Shown: positions 1 to 6,002 of the stretch, piece by piece
How positions within the stretch are numbered: the stretch's first letter is position 1
Layout: each line of letters begins with the position of its first letter
Assembly (NCBI GenBank): GCA_023701075.1
Contig: JAMPXQ010000054.1
Span: forward strand, 1 to 8,659
DNA from: Candidatus Woesearchaeota archaeon
GTDB lineage: Archaea; Nanobdellota; Nanobdellia; Woesearchaeales; GW2011-AR15
Direction of reading: 5' to 3'
Length of the DNA: 8,659 nt
Notes under the pieces: model-generated
The model's database searches: none
The model's input: only the letters and a program-made list of their open reading frames with translations
What the model was told of the DNA's origin: nothing
Translations under genes and position numbers: made by a program

Positions 1-1312
1 CCGTAGGCTTTATGAATCTCCAAGAGACGCTGAAGGTATATGCTCCCTGATGAAGCACGCATAATACATCTCCTTTCTTGATACCGTCTCCATAATAAGA
101 ATAGCCCCATAAATCTGATGGATCACAAAGCGGACCATAGATCGTCTTCCTCCTCAACTTAAATGATGGCCTTGTAAGGTTCACAATAGGCGCAAAACTC
201 ACTTCCTCAAACCTATAGTCTCCAACCATATTCACCCCGCCGTCCACTATGACTGAATTGTTCTTTAGCGCAATGACCTTCAACAGTATGGAAGTAGAAT
301 GCGTCACTAGGAACCTTCCAGGCTCTGTAAATATAGTCAACTTCTTGTTATGCGGGAATATGTGCTTATTTAGCTGCTGGGAAATCTCTCTTGCGAATTC
401 TTCCAGGACCACTACTTTCCTCACTGAAAATTTCTTCTCATCAAAATACAGCTGCGGAACTTCACCCTCACGCTCATGATACTCTCCAAGAAGCCTTACA
501 AGCTCGCCTTTGAATGTGAATTTTGTGAGTATTGCCGTGTCTTCAGGGAAATAACCGCCACCTATATCCAAGAACTTGATCTTTCTGACATCCTTATTCT
601 CATCAAAGAATTTCCCTAAGAGCGCTATCTTCTTTAGATATCTCTCTGGTGTCTTGTTCCATGAAGAATGGAAATGGAGCCCTATGAACTTAAGATTCTT
701 TATCTTTTTCACTCTTGAAATAGCAGTCTTAAGCTGCGAAAAATCCATGCCGTATTTCGACCATGTCCTTGTTATCGCAGAATCAGGGTTCACCCTGAAT
801 GAAACCATTATCTTTCTTGCATATCTTTGCGACTTCATATATGCAACAAGATTTGAAAGCTCATCCAAGTTATCTATGTTAAGGATTATCCTATTATTAT
901 TCTTCATCACTGTCTCGAATTCAGGCTCATCCTTTCCAGGACTAGTGAAGATGATATCTTTGAATCCTAGTTTCAATGCAAGCTTCATCTCAAACATGCC
1001 TGCTGCGTCTGCGTTGAAGCCGACATCCTTGAGCGTCTTTGAGATATATGGAAGGTCGTTGCATTTCATCGCATAATAGAATTTCATATTCGGAATATAT
1101 TTCCTAAATGTCTCGATGAAAAAGATGCCTCTTTCACGAAGCCTATCTTCATGCAATATATATTGAGGCGTACCAAAACGTTCAACGCTCTCTAGAAATT
1201 TTTCTCTTGGCACTGATTCGATATACTTATGGAAATGGCTCGGCTTATCGGCCTCTGCCTTCTCATGCCATATCTTCTTAACTGATGCAACTACTTTTTC
1301 AAACCTGCTCAT
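1..1312 (-). CDS. Fold-type III PLP-dependent amino-acid decarboxylase (LysA/ornithine decarboxylase superfamily), 3' end outside window
   Basis: This enzyme should decarboxylate a basic or dicarboxylic amino acid with pyridoxal phosphate in the cytoplasm. 437 residues are visible. The superfamily motifs occur in order: YAMKCN with the PLP-binding Lys83, RVNPD near 173-177, GLHFH at 211-215, GGG at 251-253, EPGRF at 330-334, GPLCDPSD with Cys396 and Asp397, and GAYT near 423-426. Only about 10-30 C-terminal residues should be missing, because GAYT lies close to the usual end. The CD-x-x-D form resembles ornithine decarboxylase more than the CE-x-x-D of diaminopimelate decarboxylase, so a diamine-forming activity is possible but unproven. 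The HIGSQ/HVGSG segment reads HSSWN here, an unusual variant. The ATG at 1312 is the first in frame; a TGA lies two codons upstream. It is the last visible gene of the four-gene operon, 15 bases after its neighbour's stop. Family assignment is firm; substrate is unknown. Confidence 0.93.
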   Translation of the reverse strand, partial: MSRFEKVVASVKKIWHEKAEADKPSHFHKYIESVPREKFLESVERFGTPQYILHEDRLRERGIFFIETFRKYIPNMKFYYAMKCNDLPYISKTLKDVGFNADAAGMFEMKLALKLGFKDIIFTSPGKDEPEFETVMKNNNRIILNIDNLDELSNLVAYMKSQRYARKIMVSFRVNPDSAITRTWSKYGMDFSQLKTAISRVKKIKNLKFIGLHFHSSWNKTPERYLKKIALLGKFFDENKDVRKIKFLDIGGGYFPEDTAILTKFTFKGELVRLLGEYHEREGEVPQLYFDEKKFSVRKVVVLEEFAREISQQLNKHIFPHNKKLTIFTEPGRFLVTHSTSILLKVIALKNNSVIVDGGVNMVGDYRFEEVSFAPIVNLTRPSFKLRRKTIYGPLCDPSDLWGYSYYGDGIKKGDVLCVLHQGAYTFSVSWRFIKPT

Positions 1313-1327
1313 CTTTCAACCAATCAA

Positions 1328-2578
1328 TCATGCCACAACGATTTTCACTGATTGATAGATTTTATCTATTGTGCCTAATATATCTTTCGGATTTTTGATC
1401 ATGACATATCCCAGAAGCTTTCCATAATCCTCATCTGAGATCACATCACCAACCTGGTTGTATAAATGATGCCCTATTATCCCCTCGCAACCTATGCATG
1501 ACAAGTCAAGACATTCAATCTTTCCGGAATTCTCTGCCCAGAGATAGACAATCATCCCTTCATCTTCTGGAATATTGATATCGTACTTCAGACCTAGCTT
1601 ATGCCGTGCATATATACCCCATGAAGAATACCCGTATAGCTCATCCATCAGCGGAATAAAATTGCTGAATCCTGGCCTCACTGAAGACTCTATCACAAAT
1701 ATCCGTGAATCCTGAACCTTGAAATCCATCATGCAGATGCAGTCGTCTACATCAAATGACCTAGCTATGCCTGCACATATCTTCATCAAACCAGAAATGT
1801 CAAAATGCTTTGCTATGGTGCTGCGGTTCATCAAGTGATATCCGCTAAAAAAACCGAACTTTTTTTGGATCTTTCTTGTGACCCTTATGATATCTATGCC
1901 ATTCTTAGTGATAATAAAATCACAGCTGAACTCTTCTCCTCCGACATATTCTTCCAAGATGAATTCATTTGAAGGGTCTATACTTATGCCGTCCACCTCT
2001 ACTGGTGAAAACTTATCCGGAATTAACTTGAGAAAATTTTCCTTCAACTCATCTAAACCCTTACTCAGATAGACATTATTTGTCTCTGCGCCTGTAGTCA
2101 CTTTCAGAACGTTTGGGAAAGATATTCCACCTAAATCACCTATGCTCTTCACTAGCTTAAAATTTGATGTCGGTACACCATTTTTCCTAAACTGATTCTT
2201 CATCAGAAATTTATTAGATGCAATCTTCTGTGTCCTCCCAGAAAAAAAAGGGATGCCTAATATCTCTGAAAACCTGCTACTCGTATAGAACTGCTCATCA
2301 TCATCAAGCGCCATCACCCAGGAGAATGATCTCTTATTCTCAATTGCCCATGCCTTCAGATTTCCTGCGGAAGAACCATCGAAAGAATCTATCAATATAT
2401 TCTTGAACCTTGGCTTCCTTCTCTCATAGAACTCTCTTGTGCAGACAAAAAGAATTTCATCTGAGACTCCTGCCAAATCAAAACTAGAGAGAACCTTTAG
2501 AAGATCAGATTTCATAGAATTCAGCGGAAACAGCAGCATGTCAATCAACAACTTCAATATGTATTTTCTTCTTAACAC
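1328..2578 (-). CDS. ATP-grasp domain protein, second tandem paralogue
   Basis: Predicted cytoplasmic ATP-grasp ligase (416 residues from the GTG start), a fold that activates a carboxylate as acyl phosphate and joins it to an amine or thiol. An N-terminal pre-ATP-grasp domain (about 15-115) is followed by SNKFLMK (121-127), a nucleotide-binding Lys at 159 in VLKVTTG, the ILEEY hinge segment (207-211), and the metal-binding end MMDFK (283-287) and IESSVRPG (296-303). The usual last motif is E-x-N-x-R; here Asn is Ser299. Residues 304-416 form a C-terminal domain shared with the upstream paralogue. The start is uncertain: GTG at 2578 overlaps the upstream gene by 38 bases, while the ATG at 2539, one base after that gene's TGA, gives 403 residues and still keeps the LLFP strand conserved in the paralogue. 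No strong ribosome site precedes either. Substrate unknown. Confidence 0.88.
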   Translation of the reverse strand: MLRRKYILKLLIDMLLFPLNSMKSDLLKVLSSFDLAGVSDEILFVCTREFYERRKPRFKNILIDSFDGSSAGNLKAWAIENKRSFSWVMALDDDEQFYTSSRFSEILGIPFFSGRTQKIASNKFLMKNQFRKNGVPTSNFKLVKSIGDLGGISFPNVLKVTTGAETNNVYLSKGLDELKENFLKLIPDKFSPVEVDGISIDPSNEFILEEYVGGEEFSCDFIITKNGIDIIRVTRKIQKKFGFFSGYHLMNRSTIAKHFDISGLMKICAGIARSFDVDDCICMMDFKVQDSRIFVIESSVRPGFSNFIPLMDELYGYSSWGIYARHKLGLKYDINIPEDEGMIVYLWAENSGKIECLDLSCIGCEGIIGHHLYNQVGDVISDEDYGKLLGYVMIKNPKDILGTIDKIYQSVKIVVA

Positions 2579-3770
2579 TATCTAAATTGATGTCTCCCTC
2601 AAACAAGACATAGCCAAGGAGATAGTCTGTGTGATCAGACTCGTGATCCTCTATCATGTCTCCTGCCTTGCTGTAAAACTTCTTGCAGATAAAACCTGGC
2701 AATGATTCCACATCTGCGGATATTGACTTCAATCTGCCCGGCCTATCCGCCAGCAGGTAATATGCAAACCCTTCTTTTTCTGGGATGTCAAACCTAAAAT
2801 CACGGCCCATCAGCATCTCATGAAGCACCCTTATTGATGCATAGCCATACAATTCATTCATAAGATGGATGAATGTGCTTAGGCCTGGTCGCATAGCAGT
2901 CTCAATCACCCTAAGCGTGCCATCATACTTGAAATCCACCATGCATACTCCATTATCTATCTCTAATGCAGCTGCAATCTTTCTGCACATCCCTTCAAGA
3001 TTACCTTTTCCAAATATGGTTTCAATGCTCCTGGCATTCAGCAACCTAAACCCTGCAAAATATCCTGTCAATCCTGAAGTGAACTTCCTGACAACACGAA
3101 TCAGCTTCACATCACCATCAAACCTGAAATCAAGACTATATTCATCACCCTGCGCAAACTCTTCCAACAAGAATTTTTTTCTTGTATCTACTTTTCCAAA
3201 GACCGTATCCATCTCCCTTAGCCTTGAATCATCTACATTCACTAAGCTTCTCATCTTCACAATATTAGCCGCTAGCTCTTCTCTTGTGTCATTCTTAAAG
3301 AGGAATTCGCTGCCGCTCCCTGTCATTATCTTTAGGATATTAGGATATCCTAATGAAACGTCTTCCATTTCACCTATCAATTGGTATCTTAATGACGGGA
3401 CCTTTGCCCTATCAAACGCCTGCCTCATGAAAAACTTGTTTGATGCAATGTCCTGTGATCTCTCACCATAGAACGGGATAGAAAGCGCCTTGGCTATCTC
3501 TGAACTGAGCCTAAACTGCATCTCATCATCTATTGCTATGATACCAACAATATTCTTTCCTATTGCTGCTTCCTTTATCTTCTGTATGAGACCATGCGTA
3601 TCTGAGAAATCATCTATTATAAAATGCCCTTCTGGCTTATGTGTCTTCACATACTGCGGCCTATATACCACCAAAAGCTCATCTGCAGGGATGCTCTTCA
3701 CGCAATTTTGAAGCTCCATGCTTCCGATAAAACTAGCTGGGAACAACACTATATCTTTCAATATCCTCAC
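2541..3770 (-). CDS. ATP-grasp domain protein, first tandem paralogue
   Basis: A 409-residue relative of the next gene downstream and probably a carboxylate-amine/thiol ligase. In order: pre-ATP-grasp region (1-105), SNKFFMR (110-116), Lys147 in ILKIMTGSGS (145-154) as the expected ATP-phosphate ligand, LLEEF (201-205), MVDFK (277-281), and IETAMRPG (289-296). The final acidic Glu290 is kept but the Asn two residues later is Ala292. The stretch around 297-310 (LSTF, LMNELYGYAS) is nearly shared with the paralogue and probably shapes the substrate site. The start is GTG at 3770, inside the last 38 bases of the upstream ligase. The next ATG, at 3719, would remove the LFP strand that both paralogues share, so I prefer the overlapping start and translational coupling. 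No signal peptide or membrane segment is visible. Substrate is not predictable from motifs. Confidence 0.9.
   Translation of the reverse strand: MRILKDIVLFPASFIGSMELQNCVKSIPADELLVVYRPQYVKTHKPEGHFIIDDFSDTHGLIQKIKEAAIGKNIVGIIAIDDEMQFRLSSEIAKALSIPFYGERSQDIASNKFFMRQAFDRAKVPSLRYQLIGEMEDVSLGYPNILKIMTGSGSEFLFKNDTREELAANIVKMRSLVNVDDSRLREMDTVFGKVDTRKKFLLEEFAQGDEYSLDFRFDGDVKLIRVVRKFTSGLTGYFAGFRLLNARSIETIFGKGNLEGMCRKIAAALEIDNGVCMVDFKYDGTLRVIETAMRPGLSTFIHLMNELYGYASIRVLHEMLMGRDFRFDIPEKEGFAYYLLADRPGRLKSISADVESLPGFICKKFYSKAGDMIEDHESDHTDYLLGYVLFEGDINLDSVKKKIHIEVVD
3339..3354. repeat. 16-base perfect palindrome inside a coding region
   Basis: ATTAGGATATCCTAAT is its own reverse complement. It is preceded by an overlapping tandem TAGGATAT repeat (3333..3348). 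It lies in the 409-residue ATP-grasp gene where the codons specify the GYPNILK segment near the ATP-binding Lys, so coding constraint can explain much of it. No regulatory role is shown. Confidence 0.4.
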
Positions 3771-4734
3771 TTCTTGCGTATTTCAATATCCTTTCCATCA
3801 AAGATGCATAATCTATGCCAGCTTTATTCGCCGACCTGATAAAACCTGTACCATTTGGATTTATGCAAGGGTTTGGGTTCACTTCCAATACATAAGGAAT
3901 GCCGTCTTTTACCCTGAAGTCAACTCTTGCATACCCTCTGCAACCCATCAGCTTGAAACATTTTACTGCAAGCCCTATTATCCTCTTCTCTGTCTGCGCA
4001 TCAACTTCAGCAGGACATCTTCCGTTAGAATTCTTATAGAATATTGAATCCTCTATCCATTTGGATTCAAAGGTCAGGAACTTAGGAACACCTTCAGGAT
4101 ATTCAAAGACTATCTCTGAAAGAGGCAATACATCCACTTCATCATTTCCAAGTATCGCTGCATTAATCTCCTGGCCATCTATGTATTCTTCAACCAAGGC
4201 CGGCTGCTTGTATTCAACCAGTATCTCCTTAACTTTCCTCTTCAATTCCTCTGCATTCGTCACGTATGACTTCTGATCGATGCCTATGCTTGCATCTTCA
4301 TGCAGCGGCTTCACAATCATCGGATACTTCAAAACAGTCTTATCCTCTGCAGTCTTAAATATCTGGTATTTTGGAGTAGGGATCTTATTCTTCAGAAGGA
4401 TCTTTTTTGTAACTTCCTTATCAAGACATAATCTTGTCGCATAAGAATTATTACCTGTAAACGGGATCTTCAGCGACTCTAGTGCCTCTATTATCTTTAT
4501 CTCTGCAGTAGTCTCGCCATCTACACTTTCTGCAAGATTAAAGATTGCATCGTATTTTTTTAATGCTGATAAATCATTCATATTGAGCTTCACAGGCTCT
4601 ACATCATATCCTTTTGAATGCAAGGCTTTTTTTACAGCTGCAACAGTCTCAAGAACCTCATTATCGGCAATCTTCTCTATCTCCTTGCCTTTTTTCACTG
4701 CATCAATGGTGTTATAGAGTATAGCTATTTTCAT
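3733..4734 (-). CDS. D-alanine-D-alanine ligase-like ATP-grasp ligase
   Basis: A 333-residue ATP-grasp enzyme of the D-Ala-D-Ala ligase group, close to normal Ddl length. Seen in order: FNLAES (65-70), GNNS followed by LDK (94-106), VKPLHEDASIGI (141-152) with Lys142, VEEYIDGQEI (181-190), and YARVDFRV plus LEVNPNPCINPNGTG near 268-297, in which Asp272, Glu284 and Asn286 keep the full magnesium set. The chemistry is expected to be ATP-dependent joining of two amino-acid-like units. The N-terminus (AILYNTIDAV) lacks the GG-x-S-x-E element that binds the first D-alanine in true Ddl, so a different substrate is likely and no ddl symbol is given. It is the first gene of the operon. The ATG start is fixed by an in-frame TAG immediately upstream. 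Its 3' end overlaps the next gene by 38 bases. Confidence 0.92.
   Translation of the reverse strand: MKIAILYNTIDAVKKGKEIEKIADNEVLETVAAVKKALHSKGYDVEPVKLNMNDLSALKKYDAIFNLAESVDGETTAEIKIIEALESLKIPFTGNNSYATRLCLDKEVTKKILLKNKIPTPKYQIFKTAEDKTVLKYPMIVKPLHEDASIGIDQKSYVTNAEELKRKVKEILVEYKQPALVEEYIDGQEINAAILGNDEVDVLPLSEIVFEYPEGVPKFLTFESKWIEDSIFYKNSNGRCPAEVDAQTEKRIIGLAVKCFKLMGCRGYARVDFRVKDGIPYVLEVNPNPCINPNGTGFIRSANKAGIDYASLMERILKYARSEDIERYSVVPS
3756..3792 (-). repeat. 12-base direct repeat across a gene junction
   Basis: Read on the minus strand, AGGATATTGAAA occurs twice, at 3781..3792 and 3756..3767, a 25-base period. The first copy encodes Arg-Ile-Leu-Lys near the end of the Ddl-like ligase. The second, in the other frame, encodes Arg-Ile-Leu-Lys at residues 2-5 of the following ATP-grasp gene. 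It may be a trace of how this overlapping junction arose, or chance. Confidence 0.6.
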
Positions 4735-4778
4735 CTAACAAAAACTTGCAGACATATTTACTGCAGAATGTCACCCAT
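4735..4778 (-). other. Two six-codon reading frames in the operon leader
   Basis: The predicted leader contains ATG at 4778 encoding MGDILQ and stopping at 4758, then ATG at 4755 encoding MSASFC with its TAG (4737..4735) directly touching the ATG of the Ddl-like ligase. The first ATG lies 33 bases from the 5' end of the TTTAAATA box, the same distance as between box and ATG in the 49-residue gene at 6003, so it could be the first codon of the message. Such short frames arise easily by chance and no coding evidence exists. Confidence 0.2.
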
Positions 4779-4803
4779 TATCCTTTTTTAGTAATTAAGT
4801 TAA

Positions 4804-4811
4804 TATTTAAA
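4804..4811 (-). promoter_or_regulatory. Probable TATA box of the ATP-grasp/decarboxylase operon
   Basis: On the minus strand this reads TTTAAATA in an AT-rich setting. An archaeal start site about 25-30 bases downstream would fall near 4780, giving a leader of roughly 45 bases before the ligase ATG at 4734. A weaker TAAATA-like stretch at 4755..4760 lies closer to the ATG and could serve a leaderless start instead. The leader also holds a 5-base inverted repeat, GACAT at 4751..4755 and ATGTC at 4768..4772, around CTGCAG. Confidence 0.4.
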
Positions 4812-4883
4812 GTTTATTGATTTCTAAAATACATCACCTAAAACTATATCTACGATTTATTAGATTATGATGCCAACCTGACT

Positions 4884-4898
4884 GGGAAAATTTATATA
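4884..4898 (+). promoter_or_regulatory. BRE/TATA promoter of the PfkB-family kinase
   Basis: A purine-rich GGGAAAA stretch (4884..4890), fitting a TFB recognition element, is followed by TTTATATA (4891..4898). The box starts 30 bases before the ATG at 4921, so transcription should begin at or next to the start codon. This predicts a leaderless mRNA; no Shine-Dalgarno motif is present. Confidence 0.75.
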
Positions 4899-4920
4899 CT
4901 CTCATATCTATGAATCAACC

Positions 4921-5922
4921 ATGTATGATATCATAACTGTAGGCAGCTCTACCATCGATGCTTTTGCAAGAGTCGAATCTGAACTAATCAAGATAAAGAC
5001 AATCCACCATGAGGAAGACCTCATCGCCTATCCATGCGGATCAAAGATACTGATAAAGGAACTTGAGTTCTTCACTGGAGGAGGAGGGACAAACACTGCG
5101 GTCGCATTCTCTCGACTCGGGCTCAAGACAGGATATGTAGGAAAGCTTGGCTCAGGCACCAATAGCGACATGATACTGCAGACCCTAAAAAAAGACAAAG
5201 TCGATTTCTTGGGGCTGAAAAGCAAGAAAGAACATGCAGGCTACTCTGTAATACTTGACAGCCTTGAAGGGGACAGGACCATCCTTGCTTACAAAGGGGC
5301 GAACAATGAACTTTCTTTCAAGGAGATAAACCTAAAGAAGCTGAAAACAAAATGGTTCTATTTCTCAAGCATGGTAGACAAGTCATTCTCTACTCTTGAA
5401 TCTCTTGCCGTCTTTGCAGAAGATAAAAATATCAAGATCGCATTCAATCCCAGCAACTATCTAGCTGAAAAAGGACAACTATATCTCAAAGACCTGCTTA
5501 GCAAGACATATCTATTAGTATTAAACAAGGAAGAAGCCATGCTCCTTGCAGGAAACCTGGATATGACTGAATTAATAAGGAGACTTGAAAGCTTCGGACC
5601 AAAGATCGTTATCGTGACAGACGGAAAAGACGGAGCGTACACAATAAAAGACAACAAGCTCTACCATGTCATACCATTTGGGACCAAACCTGTAGAGACG
5701 ACCGGAGCAGGAGATGCTTTTGCATCCACTTTCCTTGCTGGAATGATAATGAAAAAAGACATTGACACATGCCTAAAGATGGCATGCACAAATTCTGAAT
5801 CAGTGATATCAAACACAGGAGCTAAGACCGGGCTACTGCCATATAAGAAACTCCTTCTGAAAATGAAGGAAAGGCCGCCAAAAGTCAAATCCACGAAACT
5901 TAATGGTGATAACAGGAGATAG
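4921..5922 (+). CDS. PfkB/ribokinase-family carbohydrate or nucleoside kinase
   Basis: A 333-residue cytoplasmic kinase that should transfer the ATP gamma-phosphate to a hydroxyl of a sugar or nucleoside. Features in order: N-terminal strand with the GSSTID motif (8-13) whose Asp13 normally contacts substrate hydroxyls; PfkB signature 1, GGGGTNTAVAFSRLG (53-67); the N-x-x-E motif, Asn202 to Glu205, used for magnesium and phosphate; and signature 2, ETTGAGDAF (259-267), with catalytic base Asp265 in the anion-hole GAGD. Length is typical of ribokinase and adenosine kinase. The last ~18 residues are rich in Lys, Arg and Pro, a basic tail beyond the core fold. It is transcribed singly from its own TATA promoter, divergent from the ATP-grasp operon, so a functional link is possible but not shown. 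The substrate cannot be named from these motifs. Confidence 0.95.
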   Translation: MYDIITVGSSTIDAFARVESELIKIKTIHHEEDLIAYPCGSKILIKELEFFTGGGGTNTAVAFSRLGLKTGYVGKLGSGTNSDMILQTLKKDKVDFLGLKSKKEHAGYSVILDSLEGDRTILAYKGANNELSFKEINLKKLKTKWFYFSSMVDKSFSTLESLAVFAEDKNIKIAFNPSNYLAEKGQLYLKDLLSKTYLLVLNKEEAMLLAGNLDMTELIRRLESFGPKIVIVTDGKDGAYTIKDNKLYHVIPFGTKPVETTGAGDAFASTFLAGMIMKKDIDTCLKMACTNSESVISNTGAKTGLLPYKKLLLKMKERPPKVKSTKLNGDNRR

Positions 5923-5933
5923 CGAGCCATATT

Positions 5934-5957
5934 ATTAAACATAGGGGTTTAATTTCT
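5934..5957 (+). terminator. Possible terminator hairpin after the PfkB kinase
   Basis: A perfect 7-base inverted repeat, ATTAAAC (5934..5940) and GTTTAAT (5947..5953), encloses a 6-base loop and runs into TTTC and TTGT. It begins 11 bases after the kinase stop and ends before the next TATA box. The stem is AT-rich and weak; archaeal termination mainly needs the T-rich tract. Confidence 0.45.
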
Positions 5958-5969
5958 TGTAACATAACA

Positions 5970-5977
5970 TTTATATA
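5970..5977 (+). promoter_or_regulatory. TATA box of the 49-residue membrane protein gene
   Basis: TTTATATA starts 33 bases before the ATG at 6003, nearly the same geometry as the kinase promoter at 4891. The predicted start site is within a few bases of the ATG, so the message would be leaderless or nearly so. The box lies in the only non-coding gap here and supports the small gene being real. Confidence 0.65.
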
Positions 5978-6002
5978 ACAACAATAAAAGTATTAGAACT
6001 AA

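Noticed and set aside
576..1076. 166-codon plus-strand frame
   Set aside because: It is antisense to the PLP decarboxylase, whose catalytic motifs fix the real strand and frame; the translation has no recognisable domain and no TATA box precedes it.
2869..3471. 200-codon plus-strand frame, the longest antisense frame here
   Set aside because: It lies opposite the 409-residue ATP-grasp gene with its conserved motifs. Ser/Leu/Pro-rich low-information translation is typical of an antisense shadow.
4735..4920. A riboswitch or structured RNA in the divergent intergenic region
   Set aside because: Only a 5-base inverted repeat around CTGCAG is visible and the predicted leader is about 45 bases, too short and too weakly paired for a known class.
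5661..5942. 93-codon minus-strand frame over the end of the kinase gene
   Set aside because: It is the reverse of the PfkB signature 2 region; no promoter or family features support it.
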